46,093 bases of DNA from Planctomycetota bacterium (lineage in GTDB: Bacteria; Planctomycetota; OFTM77), in NCBI GenBank assembly GCA_029260795.1, contig JAJDCO010000049.1, positions 1 to 46,093 on the forward strand. The letters are read 5' to 3'. The translations under genes and the position numbers were made by a program. Within the stretch, counting starts at the first letter, position 1. Every line of letters begins with the position of its first letter. Below, piece after piece: positions 24,589 to 33,453 of this stretch. The notes beneath the pieces were generated by a model. That model ran no database searches. It saw only the letters and a list, made by a program, of their open reading frames with translations, and was not told where the DNA came from.

Positions 24589-26385
24589 CTAGGACTCGGT
24601 CTTCACCTCGCCGTTCTTGCCCACGACCACCTCGGAGTAGCGCAGGACGCGCTCGCCGATCCGGTAGCCGCGCAGCCGCTCCTCGATGATCTCTCCGTCG
24701 CGGCGACCTTCGACCGACATCGACCCGACCGCCACGTGATGCTCGGGGTCGAAAGGCTGACCCAAAGCGCTGATTGGCTGCACGCCGAAGTCGGTCAAGA
24801 TCTTCTCGAGCCGTGTCTGGACCAGTCGAACGCCCTCGGCCCAGCTGGCCGAGCGACGTCGCTGCTCCGCGACCAGCGGATCGGGTCCTCGGAACAACGA
24901 ACGCCGAGCCGGCTCGGGCTCGGCTGCCAAGCGGTCCGCGCTTCGGGCGACCTCGGAAAGCACGTCGTCGAAGGGAAGGAGCGCGGCCGCGATGCGCGCC
25001 TTCTCCTCGAGCCGGGCTTGTGCCGACATCTCCTCTCGCGTCGCCGTGCCCTGTGAGAGAGTCTCGAGCCGCTTGGCGATCTCGGCATCGAGAGTCACCA
25101 GAGCTTGCCGAGTCTTCTCGTGCTCCGATTGCAGGCTCATCGACTCCTTGAGGCGCGACTTGCCTGCGCGCTCGATCTCGGTCCGGATCGCGGTCAGATT
25201 CGACTGCAGCGGAGTCAGATCGACCGCCGGGAGATCGCTGACACTCTGATGCAGTGCGTCGATGGCTTCGCGGGTCTGGGCCGCGCGCATCTCCGCGGAG
25301 GCAGCGTTCCGATCGCTTTTCTGCTTGAGCTCTTCGAGCGGCACATCGAGTCGCTTGAGCTGACCGAGTCGCTCGTCCAGACGCGATCGCAGAGACTCGA
25401 TTTCCGCCTGCGCGGCTCGGACCTCTTCGAGGCGCGCCGTGCGCTCATCCTCGAGGAGCTTCTCCATGCGGACTCCCAAGGCGGCCAAGGCTTCACCGCT
25501 CGCGACGGCACCTTGAAGCTCGGTCCATTGCTGGCGAAGTCCCGCCAGGTCGGTCTTCACGTCTTCGACCGAGCCGTTGCCGTGCAGGTCGCGGCGCAGG
25601 GCCTCCAACGAGCTGGCGATCTCTCGCTGCCCACCATCGAGAGCGCGCAGCTTCTCTTCGATCTTCGGCCGGCTCTCGTCCGACGCCGGCGCCGAGACGT
25701 TTCGCTTCAGCTCGCTCAGCGTCTCGAACTGGGCGGCGAGCTGCTTCTCGATCTCGGCCCAGCGATCGGGAGTGGGAGCGGAGCCGTTCCCGGCGGGTAG
25801 CTGACCTTGCAGCTCCTCGACGGCCCGCTGGATGGAGTCCGTCGACTTCGCCGTCCGCGCCATCTGTTCGAACAGACTGCCGAAGCGCGTCTCGAGCTCC
25901 TTCGACCAAGAGCCCTGTGAGCTCACGGTCGACGGCGCGTTGGCCGGGAGCTGCTTGCCGAGCCAGGTGCGGAGACCGGTCAGCTCCTGACGCAGCGATT
26001 CGCTGCGCTCGCTCTCGCGTGTCTCGATCTGGCGCATCAGATCCGCCACGCTCGGTCCGCCCGTCGCCGTTCGGGACTCACGCAGTGTCAGCAGAGCTTG
26101 CGAGAGCGAGTCGAGGCGTTTCTGCACGTCGCTTCGAAAGCGATCGAGCATCTGATCGAGATTGCTCGCGGAAGGCTGAGCTTGAGCCGCCGACTGCACC
26201 TGAGCCAGGCGTCGATCGAGCTTCTGACCCAAGCCATCGAGAGCCTCGGCCTTCAAGGCCGAGCGTTGATGCTGCTGCACCTCGCCGTGAAAGGCATGGA
26301 CCTCGCTCCGGAGCTGCCGAAGCTCCTGATACAAGGCCGAAGCGACCGCAGACGAATCATCCTGCTTCTTCTGAAACAGACCCAT
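24589..26385 (-). CDS. Long coiled-coil protein with C-terminal GrpE head
   Basis: A 598-residue protein, first gene of the chaperone operon. Residues ~15-490 are almost continuous heptad-like helix rich in Glu, Gln, Arg, Leu and Ala (LYQELRQLRSEVHAFHGEVQ, later LEEVRAAQAEIESLRSRLDE). The last ~95 residues match the GrpE nucleotide-exchange head: VQTRLEKILTDFGVQPIS, ALGQPFDPEHHVAVGSM and RLRGYRIGERVLRYSEVVVGK. GrpE is normally about 200 residues with a far shorter coiled coil, so this is a greatly extended form. There is no signal peptide. ATG 26385 is chosen because GGAGG lies eight bases upstream; the GTG at 26394 is too close to it. It probably exchanges ADP on the adjacent Hsp70 and may tether it at a distance or oligomerise. 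Confidence 0.85.
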   Translation of the reverse strand: MGLFQKKQDDSSAVASALYQELRQLRSEVHAFHGEVQQHQRSALKAEALDGLGQKLDRRLAQVQSAAQAQPSASNLDQMLDRFRSDVQKRLDSLSQALLTLRESRTATGGPSVADLMRQIETRESERSESLRQELTGLRTWLGKQLPANAPSTVSSQGSWSKELETRFGSLFEQMARTAKSTDSIQRAVEELQGQLPAGNGSAPTPDRWAEIEKQLAAQFETLSELKRNVSAPASDESRPKIEEKLRALDGGQREIASSLEALRRDLHGNGSVEDVKTDLAGLRQQWTELQGAVASGEALAALGVRMEKLLEDERTARLEEVRAAQAEIESLRSRLDERLGQLKRLDVPLEELKQKSDRNAASAEMRAAQTREAIDALHQSVSDLPAVDLTPLQSNLTAIRTEIERAGKSRLKESMSLQSEHEKTRQALVTLDAEIAKRLETLSQGTATREEMSAQARLEEKARIAAALLPFDDVLSEVARSADRLAAEPEPARRSLFRGPDPLVAEQRRRSASWAEGVRLVQTRLEKILTDFGVQPISALGQPFDPEHHVAVGSMSVEGRRDGEIIEERLRGYRIGERVLRYSEVVVGKNGEVKTES

Positions 26386-26532
26386 GGCGGCCACCTCCTC
26401 GTTTGGGGCCGGCGAGATGTCGTGTTTTCTTTACCGCCCAATTGCAGGCCGGGTGGGAACCCGAGCCGGAAAGGCAAGACGCCAAAGAAGCTATCAGAAA
26501 CTTCGCGGCTGCGACAAGGTCCCATGTGCTCT

Positions 26533-26563
26533 TCGACTTCGAATCATCGCCAGTCGACTTCGA
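26533..26563. promoter_or_regulatory. Direct repeat in the divergent chaperone/HEALH region
   Basis: TCGACTTCGA occurs at 26533-26542 and again at 26554-26563, 21 bp apart, which is two helical turns. It lies in the 252-bp region between the divergent GrpE-fusion gene and the secreted HEALH protein. The spacing would suit a dimeric regulator, but no known operator matches. No CIRCE element was seen. Confidence 0.3.
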
Positions 26564-26637
26564 CCGAGGCTCGCAATCGTTCGAACAGGCCCGTATGACA
26601 GTGACGCCGGCTAAGAGTGGCCCCTGAGGAGACCTCG

Positions 26638-27654
26638 ATGAACTTCGCACGATGGATCTGGGTGCTCGCGTGCACGACGGGTCTCGCCGTGGGCCAAGTA
26701 GACCGAGTCCCGCGGACCGACGTCACGCCGTCACGGCTCGAGCTCCGCATCGATCCCCTGGCCGATCTGTATCACTGGGTGCGGTCGCTCGCGGTCTCCG
26801 ACCAGCCGTTGCCGCAGCGAGACGGGTTGCCCGAGCTCGTCGCTCGCGTCCGAGAGTCTTCGCGGTCACTCGGCCATCCTCTGCTCTGGGGAGCACTCGA
26901 TGCCGAGCTCGAAGGCTGTCGCACTGCCGGCGACCTCCTGAAGCGCTTCCGAGAGGGGCCGGAAGAGCAGCGCGCCTTCGGACAGGTGATTCCGCTACGA
27001 GCGATCGGCGTCACGATCGCCGAGGGTCTCGTCCCACTGGAGGCGAGCTTCCTGGCCGATCTTTGGCCGGAGCGGAGAGCCGCGCTGCTGGAGCGCAAGG
27101 CGCAGCTCGATGCCGGGCTGATCGCGCACTTCGACGACTGCCTCCAGCTGGTGCTCGAGAGCTTCGGGGTCGTCGATCCGCAGGAGACGGTTCCCGTCTA
27201 CCTCGTCACGCAATCGCCGCCCCCGGGCGGCGTGACCTATTACCGGCGAACCGGGAAGGGGGGAGTCTGCTTCGTCGACATCGAGCACAACGCCGGAGGT
27301 CAGCTCGTCGAGACGGTGCTGCACGAGGCCCTGCATGCGCTCGAGGCGGCGGGCGGATCCGACGGCGACGGCGCGACGGCCGATCTTCGACGGCGGCTGC
27401 TGGCGTGCGAGCTGCCACCGCGGGACCCGCGCCTTCGGAATCTGCCCCATCTCCTGCTCTTCGTTCAGGCGGGCGAGACGGTCCGACGTCGTCTCGATCC
27501 GGAGCATCGGCACTACGGCGAGGTGTCGGGTGCCTATGGACGCTTCGGAGCCGACGCGACGATCGTGCGGGAAGAGTGGATCGCGTTTCTCGACGGGAAG
27601 AAGACGCGGGAAGACGCTCTGGCTGCGATCGCGAGGCGGGCGACCGAGCGCTGA
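26638..27654 (+). CDS. Exported hypothetical protein with HEALH zinc-protease motif
   Basis: A 338-residue protein with a signal peptide (WIWVLACTTGLAVG) and no recognised family. The N-terminal half is helical and charged. The segment VYLVTQSPPPGGVTYYRR is followed by VCFVDIEHNAGGQL and then ETVLHEALHALEAAGG, whose HEALH is a gluzincin-type HExxH. A downstream glutamate as third ligand is not certain; EVSGAYGRFG and EEWIAFLDG are possible. The end is a short helical tail. ATG 26638 has TGAGGAG upstream, so it is preferred over the frame start at 26617. It is divergent from the chaperone operon and convergent with the DUF971 gene (37 bp). It may be a periplasmic peptidase or an inactive relative. 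Confidence 0.75.
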   Translation: MNFARWIWVLACTTGLAVGQVDRVPRTDVTPSRLELRIDPLADLYHWVRSLAVSDQPLPQRDGLPELVARVRESSRSLGHPLLWGALDAELEGCRTAGDLLKRFREGPEEQRAFGQVIPLRAIGVTIAEGLVPLEASFLADLWPERRAALLERKAQLDAGLIAHFDDCLQLVLESFGVVDPQETVPVYLVTQSPPPGGVTYYRRTGKGGVCFVDIEHNAGGQLVETVLHEALHALEAAGGSDGDGATADLRRRLLACELPPRDPRLRNLPHLLLFVQAGETVRRRLDPEHRHYGEVSGAYGRFGADATIVREEWIAFLDGKKTREDALAAIARRATER

Positions 27655-27691
27655 GCGTGCGAGCCGTCGAGCGCTTCTTCCGAATCGATGC

Positions 27692-28018
27692 TCAGGGCGC
27701 GTCCTGGGGGCAGAGCTCACGGAGGTACTCGTAGGGGTAAATGCCGGTGCTGTGGCCGTCGCTCCAGCGGAAGCTCAAGGCATAGCGGCCGACGACCTCG
27801 ATGCTCCGGAGCTGCACCGGCGGTGCCTGGGGCTGGAGCACGTGGAAGGGGCTCTCGGTGCTCGGCGGCACGGCGGTCTCCTTCTCGCGCAAGTCCTTGC
27901 AGGTTGCGCAAGGGCAGGCGGCGCGGAGGCCTTGGAGCGGGTAGACGCAGGTGGCGCCATCGCGCCAGGCGATGGTGAGCGTCTGCTCGTCGTGCTCATA
28001 GCGACGGGGAACGATCAT
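27692..28018 (-). CDS. DUF971 / GBBH-like N-terminal domain protein
   Basis: A 108-residue stand-alone DUF971 (PF06155) domain, the fold also found at the N-terminus of gamma-butyrobetaine hydroxylase. Typical features are LTIAWRDGATCVYPLQGLRA, ACPCATCKD with three cysteines able to bind a metal, and VGRYALSFRWSDGHSTGIYP followed by YEYLRELCP. Stand-alone members often sit next to Mrp/ApbC-type iron-sulfur carrier genes in other genomes; none is present here. A role in Fe-S or metal handling is therefore an inference only. ATG 28018 has a weak GAG upstream. Confidence 0.85.
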   Translation of the reverse strand: MIVPRRYEHDEQTLTIAWRDGATCVYPLQGLRAACPCATCKDLREKETAVPPSTESPFHVLQPQAPPVQLRSIEVVGRYALSFRWSDGHSTGIYPYEYLRELCPQDAP

Positions 28019-28434
28019 CGGGCAGCTCGATCTTCGGGACCTCGGCTAGCGAAAGAGCCCAGCGGGGGCTGACGTCGGCTCAAGATAACCGCTCCAGCGC
28101 GTGCCGGCGAGGCGGTCGAGCCTTCGGCGAGGAATCGGCTCATAGGCTCTAAGACTGACTTCGCAAAAGGCACGATCGACAGGGCCTGGGACCGTTCTTG
28201 GCCAGAAGCCCCGAGAGCCCGCGTTGGAGTGGATTTGCGTCTGGGGCCCGGTGCGATATGGTTTGGGGATGCTCCCGCTCTCCCTGAGCTCGCTCGGGGC
28301 GTTGGCGGCATGGCATGTGCAATCCGTGTCCGCTCGAGCCCGACCCGATCCTCCATTGACAATCCTGCGCCCCTCTCTGACCGCCCGAATTGAACACCGG
28401 GCCGGAGGGGGCGTTGCCAGCCAAGGAAGACTGA
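28019..28434. other. Intergenic region before the cytochrome operon
   Basis: 416 bp without a credible gene between divergent transcription units (DUF971 on -, cytochrome on +). It includes TTGACA at 28357-28362 as a possible -35, but no convincing -10 follows at 16-18 bases. A long minus-strand open frame crosses it but is antisense shadow. No tRNA, riboswitch or strong hairpin was recognised. Confidence 0.5.
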
Positions 28435-31296
28435 ATGACTCCCGCCAGCTCCGACCCGTCTCTTGCGCCTCCCTCCAAGAAGCGCCGCTACGTCAAGGCG
28501 GTCGGACCCAAGCTGAATCGACTGCTGGCGGCCGTGTTCCTTCTGTTCGCTCTGCTGTCGGTGAACACGGTCTACCTGCTGGGAGTGCGGTTTCTCGGGA
28601 TGGCGCGCGGTGAGGCGTACGAGAACTGGTTCTACATGACCATGTTCATGCTGCACGTCGCGCTCGGGCTGGTGATCGTACTGCCGGTGATCGTGTTCGG
28701 CGTCGTCCACATCTCCAACACGCACGATCGCAAGAACCGACGAGCGGTTCGGGTCGGCTACGCGCTGTTCGTGACGGCCTTGCTGCTGATGTTCAGCGGC
28801 CTGGTGCTCACGCGAATCGAAGGCGTGATCGTGGTGAAGGACGGCTTCTGGCGCAGCGTCGCCTGGTGGATGCACGTGATCACGCCGCTGATGGTGGTGT
28901 GGCTGTACGTGCTGCACCGCTTGGCCGGCAAGAAGATCCGGTGGAAGGTCGGCGCCGCTTGGGGGACGGTAGCCGTCGTGTTCGGCGGCCTGATGTTGAT
29001 CCTGCAAGCGCAAGACCCGCGACAGTGGAACGTGGCGGGCAATCCGGATGGCGCGAAGTACTTCTTCCCCTCGCTGGCGCGCACGGTGACGGGAGACTTC
29101 ATCCGCGCCGAGGTGCTGCAGAACGACGACTACTGCTTGAAGTGCCACCCCGAGAGCCACGAGGGCTGGGCGACGAGCGCGCACCGCTTCAGCTCGTTCA
29201 ACAACCCCGTCTACCTGATGTCGGTTCGCGGGACGCGGAAGTACTCGATGGACCTCGACGGCACGGTCAACCGCTCCCGCTGGTGTGCGGGCTGCCACGA
29301 TCCGGTTCCGTTCTTCAGCGGCAAGTTCAACGACCCGAACTACGACGACGTCAACGACCCGACGGCGCACGCCGGCATCACCTGCACCGTCTGCCACAGC
29401 ATCACGCACGTGAACTCGAACCGCGGCAACTCCGACTTCACGATCGAGGAGCCGATCCACTACCCGTTCGCGTTCAGCGAGAACCCGGTGCTGCAGTGGA
29501 TCAACGAGCAGCTCGTCAAGGCGAAGCCCGAGTTCCACAAGAAGACCTTCCTCAAGCCGCTCCACAAGACGGCCGAGTTCTGCAGCGGCTGCCACAAGGT
29601 CCACCTGCCCCCCGAGCTCAACGGCTACAAGTGGCTGCGCGGACAGAACCACTACGACAACTTCATCCTCAGCGGCGTCGCAGGCGGCGGCATCACCAGC
29701 TTCTATTACCCGCCGAAGGCCGAAGTGAGCTGCAACAACTGCCACCTTCCGCTCGAGACGGCGGAAGAAGACTTCTCGGCCAAGCTCCGTGAGGACGACG
29801 ACAGCGGCCTCAAGAAGATCATGAGCCACCGCTTCTCGTCGGCCAACACGGCGGTGCCCGTGATGGCAGCGGCCGACGGGCACATCACGGCCGAGCAGGC
29901 GGCGGTCGCGAATCAGCTCCATGCCGACTTCAACGAAGGCGTGATGCGCCTCGACCTGTTCGGCATCAAGGAGGACGGCGCGATCGACGGCGAGCTGACG
30001 GCGCCGCTCCGCCCCGAGGTTCCCGCGCTCGTGCCGGGTCGTCGCTATCTCATCGAGACCGTGCTGCGAACGGTGAAGATGGGGCACATCTTCACCCAGG
30101 GCACCGCCGACTCGAACGAGGTCTGGATGGACGTGAAGGTCACCAGCGGCGACGACGTCATCGGTCGCAGTGGGGGTCTCGACGAGGAGGACCGCTCGGT
30201 CGATCCTTGGTCGCATTACGTGAACGCGTTCGTGCTGGATCGCCACGGCAACCGCATCAATCGGCGCAACGCTCAAGACATCTTCACGGTGCTCTACAGC
30301 AACCAGATCCCACCCGGTGCGGCCGACGTGATCCACTACGCTCTGCGCGTGCCCGAGAACGTCGGCGACACGCTCACCGTCTCGGTGAAGCTGTACTACC
30401 GGAAGTTCGACACCGAGCTGATGCGACATTCCTTTGACGATCCCGAGACGCCCGGGCTCGATCCCTACCTCAACGATCTGCCCCTCCTGCTCCTCGCCCA
30501 AGACGAGCTGACGTTCCCGATCGCCGGTCGAGGCATCACGGTCGAGAACGCCGCCTCCGAGATTCCCGAGTGGCAGCGCTGGAACGACTATGGCATCGGC
30601 CTGCTCCGCAAGGGCGGCGCGGGTGAGCTTCGGCAGGCGGAGACGGCTTTCCTCCGCGTCGAGGCGCTCGGTCGACCGGACGGTCCCATCAATCTGGCAC
30701 GCATCTATCTGCGCGAAGGGCGCGTGGCGCAAGAGGCCCCCGAAGCGCTGCGTCGTGCCCGAGATTTCGATCCTCCCGTGCGAGAGTGGTCGCTGCTCTG
30801 GTTCTCGGGCCTGGTCAACAAGCAGAACGGCAACCTCGACGACGCCATCACCAACTTCGAGCAGATCCTCGAGGGTGGCTTCGCGCAGGCGGCCGGACGC
30901 GGGTTCGACTTCAATCGCGACTATCGTCTCCTGAACGAGCTCGCCAGCACGCTGTTCGATCGCGCCAAGCAAGAGCGCGGTGAGGCGCGCCTCGAGCAAC
31001 GGCATGCCCTGCTCCGTCGCGCCGAGGAGCACTATCTGCGCGCCCTGACCGTCGACCTCGAGAACGTGTCGGCCCACTACGGCCTCAAGCTCGTCTACAC
31101 CGAGCTCGGTGAGGACGCGCTCGCCAGCGAGCACGCCGCACTCCACGCCACGTACAAGGACGACGACAACGCGCGGGACCAGGCTGTGGCCGCCGCCCGC
31201 CGTCAGTATCCAGCCGCCAACCATGCCGCCGAGGCGGTCGTGATCTACGACCTGCAGCGCGACGGCGCCTACGAGCTTCCCTCGGGACCCAAGTAA
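28435..31296 (+). CDS. Membrane-anchored five-heme cytochrome with TPR-like tail
   Basis: A 953-residue protein in three parts. Residues ~28-192 contain about five hydrophobic helices with several in-membrane histidines (MLHVALGLV, then WWMHVITPLMVVWLYVLHRL), so b-type heme binding is possible. The extracytoplasmic middle part has five CxxCH sites: CLKCH 234-238, CAGCH 284-288, CTVCH 317-321, CSGCH 383-387 and CNNCH 433-437. The C-terminal ~250 residues are helical and TPR-like (ETAFLRVEALGRPDGPINLA, then NLDDAITNFEQILEGGF). It probably moves electrons between the quinone pool and a periplasmic or surface partner. ATG 28435 has AGGAAG upstream. The next gene starts 16 bp downstream, so they form an operon. 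No ccm genes are nearby. Confidence 0.9.
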   Translation: MTPASSDPSLAPPSKKRRYVKAVGPKLNRLLAAVFLLFALLSVNTVYLLGVRFLGMARGEAYENWFYMTMFMLHVALGLVIVLPVIVFGVVHISNTHDRKNRRAVRVGYALFVTALLLMFSGLVLTRIEGVIVVKDGFWRSVAWWMHVITPLMVVWLYVLHRLAGKKIRWKVGAAWGTVAVVFGGLMLILQAQDPRQWNVAGNPDGAKYFFPSLARTVTGDFIRAEVLQNDDYCLKCHPESHEGWATSAHRFSSFNNPVYLMSVRGTRKYSMDLDGTVNRSRWCAGCHDPVPFFSGKFNDPNYDDVNDPTAHAGITCTVCHSITHVNSNRGNSDFTIEEPIHYPFAFSENPVLQWINEQLVKAKPEFHKKTFLKPLHKTAEFCSGCHKVHLPPELNGYKWLRGQNHYDNFILSGVAGGGITSFYYPPKAEVSCNNCHLPLETAEEDFSAKLREDDDSGLKKIMSHRFSSANTAVPVMAAADGHITAEQAAVANQLHADFNEGVMRLDLFGIKEDGAIDGELTAPLRPEVPALVPGRRYLIETVLRTVKMGHIFTQGTADSNEVWMDVKVTSGDDVIGRSGGLDEEDRSVDPWSHYVNAFVLDRHGNRINRRNAQDIFTVLYSNQIPPGAADVIHYALRVPENVGDTLTVSVKLYYRKFDTELMRHSFDDPETPGLDPYLNDLPLLLLAQDELTFPIAGRGITVENAASEIPEWQRWNDYGIGLLRKGGAGELRQAETAFLRVEALGRPDGPINLARIYLREGRVAQEAPEALRRARDFDPPVREWSLLWFSGLVNKQNGNLDDAITNFEQILEGGFAQAAGRGFDFNRDYRLLNELASTLFDRAKQERGEARLEQRHALLRRAEEHYLRALTVDLENVSAHYGLKLVYTELGEDALASEHAALHATYKDDDNARDQAVAAARRQYPAANHAAEAVVIYDLQRDGAYELPSGPK

Positions 31297-31312
31297 GAGA
31301 GATCCTGCCCAC

Positions 31313-33175
31313 ATGACCGAAGAGAACAAGCGACCCGACGAGACCCAGATCCCCGAAGAAGAGCTCGTTCCCGAGAACGACGAGATCATCGGGCGCGCCT
31401 TCAAGTGGTCGCTCGCCGTCATTGGTGTGATCGCCGTCATCGTGGTCGCGATCGTCCTGATCCAACAAGAGGATGACGTCGTCGAGGAGACCAAGGAGAA
31501 GAGCGTCGGCAAGATCGCCGATCTCGAGAGTAAGTCCGAGAAGCGCCCGCAGGTCGAGTTCGTCGACGTGACGCGCGAGTCCGGAATCGCCTTCGTTCAC
31601 GAGAGTGGAGCGCGCGGTGAGAAGCTCCTGCCAGAGTCCATGGGATCCGGAGCCGCCTTCCTCGACTACGACGGAGATGGAGACCCCGATCTCCTTCTGG
31701 TCAACGCGACCGTGTGGCCTCATGTCGCGGCCGACGGACCCAAGTCCACTCAAGGGCTCTATCGCAACGACGGCGAGGGGCACTTCGAGGACGTGACGCG
31801 TGAGGCCGGACTGGCCGTCTCGTGCTTTGGCATGGGCGCGGCCGTCGGGGACTTCGATGGCGATGGCGACCCCGATCTCTACCTGACGACGGTCGGCTCG
31901 AATCGACTCTTTCGCAATGATAGTGGCCAGTTCCTCGATGTCACCGAGGCGTCGGGTACGGGCGGCGCCGCGGATCAGTGGAGCTCCAGTAGCGGCTTCT
32001 TCGACTACGACGGCGACGGCGATCTCGACTTGTTCGTCTGCAACTACATTCGCTGGTCGCGTGAGATCGACATGGAGATCAACTTCACGCTGAACGGTCG
32101 CGATCGCGCCTACGGGCCGCCGACGAACTATCAGGGCGCACAACCGTACTTGTTCCGCAACGATGGAAAAGGGGTGTTCACCGAGACGGCCGAGGAGGCC
32201 GGTCTCCATGTCGTGAACCGCGCCACGGGCGTCGCGGTCGGCAAGTCGCTGGCCGTGATCTTTGAGGACTACGATCACGATGGCGACCTGGATGTGTTCG
32301 TCGCCAACGATACGGTGCGGAACTTCCTGTACCGCAATTCAGGTGACGGCTCCTTCGAAGAGGTCGGTGAGCGCGCCGGCTTCGCCTACGACACGGGCGG
32401 CAACGCGACCGGCGCCATGGGGATCGACGCCGCGTTCTATCGCAACGACGAGAGCCTCGGCATCGGTATCGGCAACTTCGCGAACGAGATGACGTCACTC
32501 TACGTCGCGAGCGAAGGCATCGACCAGTTCGCCGACGAGGCGATCATCGAAGGCATCGGCTCGCCGTCTCGTCTCCGTCTTTCCTTCGGATTGATCTTCT
32601 TCGACTACGACCTCGATGGTCGCCTGGATCTGCTCCAAGCGAACGGCCATCTCGAGGAGGAGATCAGCCAGATCCAAGCCAGCCAGGAGTATCGGCAGCC
32701 AGCCCAGCTGTTCTGGAATGCCGGCCCCGAGGCGCGTGCTTGCTTCGTCGAGGTGCCCCGCGAGGACGGGCTCGAAGCCCTCGCGGAGCCGATCGTGGGA
32801 CGCGGCGTCACGGCCGCCGACATCGATGGCGATGGTGATCTCGACCTGCTGCTGACCCAGACCGGGGGTGCCCCGAAGCTGCTGCGGAATGATCAAGAGC
32901 TCGGCCATCACTGGCTGCGATGTCGTCTCGTCGGCACGCAATCCAATCGGGACGCCATCGGTGCCGAGGTGACCCTCGTCGCCGGGGGGCGCATCCAGAA
33001 GAGACGAGTCATGCCGACCAAGAGCTACCTGTGTCAGGTCGAGCTGCCCGTGACCTTCGGGCTCGGCAAGAAGGCCGAGATCGAGTCCCTCACCGTTCGC
33101 TGGCCCGATGGAACGTTGCAGGAGATCCCGAACGTGACGGCCGACCAGCTGCTCGTGATCCGTCAAGATCAGTAG
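31313..33175 (+). CDS. Membrane-anchored FG-GAP/ASPIC (CRTAC1-like) protein
   Basis: A 620-residue protein. A charged N-terminus of about 28 residues precedes one membrane helix (WSLAVIGVIAVIVVAIVLI), leaving the rest outside the cytoplasm. FG-GAP/VCBS beta-propeller repeats carry calcium-binding loops DYDGDGDPD, DFDGDGDPD, DYDGDGDLD, DYDHDGDLD, DYDLDGRLD and DIDGDGDLD. The C-terminal ASPIC/UnbV domain includes RDAIGAEVTLVAGGR and FGLGKKAEIESLTVRWPDG. Related pairs of a multiheme cytochrome/TPR protein and a CRTAC1 protein are common in Planctomycetota as I recall, but their joint role is unknown. It is second in the operon, and 278 bp without a gene follow it. Confidence 0.92.
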   Translation: MTEENKRPDETQIPEEELVPENDEIIGRAFKWSLAVIGVIAVIVVAIVLIQQEDDVVEETKEKSVGKIADLESKSEKRPQVEFVDVTRESGIAFVHESGARGEKLLPESMGSGAAFLDYDGDGDPDLLLVNATVWPHVAADGPKSTQGLYRNDGEGHFEDVTREAGLAVSCFGMGAAVGDFDGDGDPDLYLTTVGSNRLFRNDSGQFLDVTEASGTGGAADQWSSSSGFFDYDGDGDLDLFVCNYIRWSREIDMEINFTLNGRDRAYGPPTNYQGAQPYLFRNDGKGVFTETAEEAGLHVVNRATGVAVGKSLAVIFEDYDHDGDLDVFVANDTVRNFLYRNSGDGSFEEVGERAGFAYDTGGNATGAMGIDAAFYRNDESLGIGIGNFANEMTSLYVASEGIDQFADEAIIEGIGSPSRLRLSFGLIFFDYDLDGRLDLLQANGHLEEEISQIQASQEYRQPAQLFWNAGPEARACFVEVPREDGLEALAEPIVGRGVTAADIDGDGDLDLLLTQTGGAPKLLRNDQELGHHWLRCRLVGTQSNRDAIGAEVTLVAGGRIQKRRVMPTKSYLCQVELPVTFGLGKKAEIESLTVRWPDGTLQEIPNVTADQLLVIRQDQ

Positions 33176-33453
33176 CCACCGGATCGCTGGGACCGGATCG
33201 CTTCGACGGGCGATTGTCCCCTCTGCGCTCCCAAGGGGCGACATCATCCAGCCCCCGGGAACGATCGGACAGCAGCGCCGATCGCTCGCGGGAGTTTTCG
33301 TGGTTTCGGTTGCCACCGCGCGTCCACGTCGTCGGCTCGGTGGCTTCCAATCCTTGCAGCGGCTCGACCCGCCAGCGATGATCCGCTAGGCAACTCGATC
33401 GTGTTCGACCTGCCGACCCGCCCCTTCGCTCTCGGACTGAGGAGACAACGCCC

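Noticed and set aside
26386..26637. CIRCE or other heat-shock operator before the chaperone operon
   Set aside because: No TTAGCACTC-N9-GAGTGCTAA or close variant was found in the region.
28015..31512. 1165-codon open frame on the minus strand
   Set aside because: It is exactly antisense to the cytochrome gene and into its neighbour; the product is a repetitive Arg/Val/Glu/His-rich sequence with no domain. It arises from GC-biased third positions.
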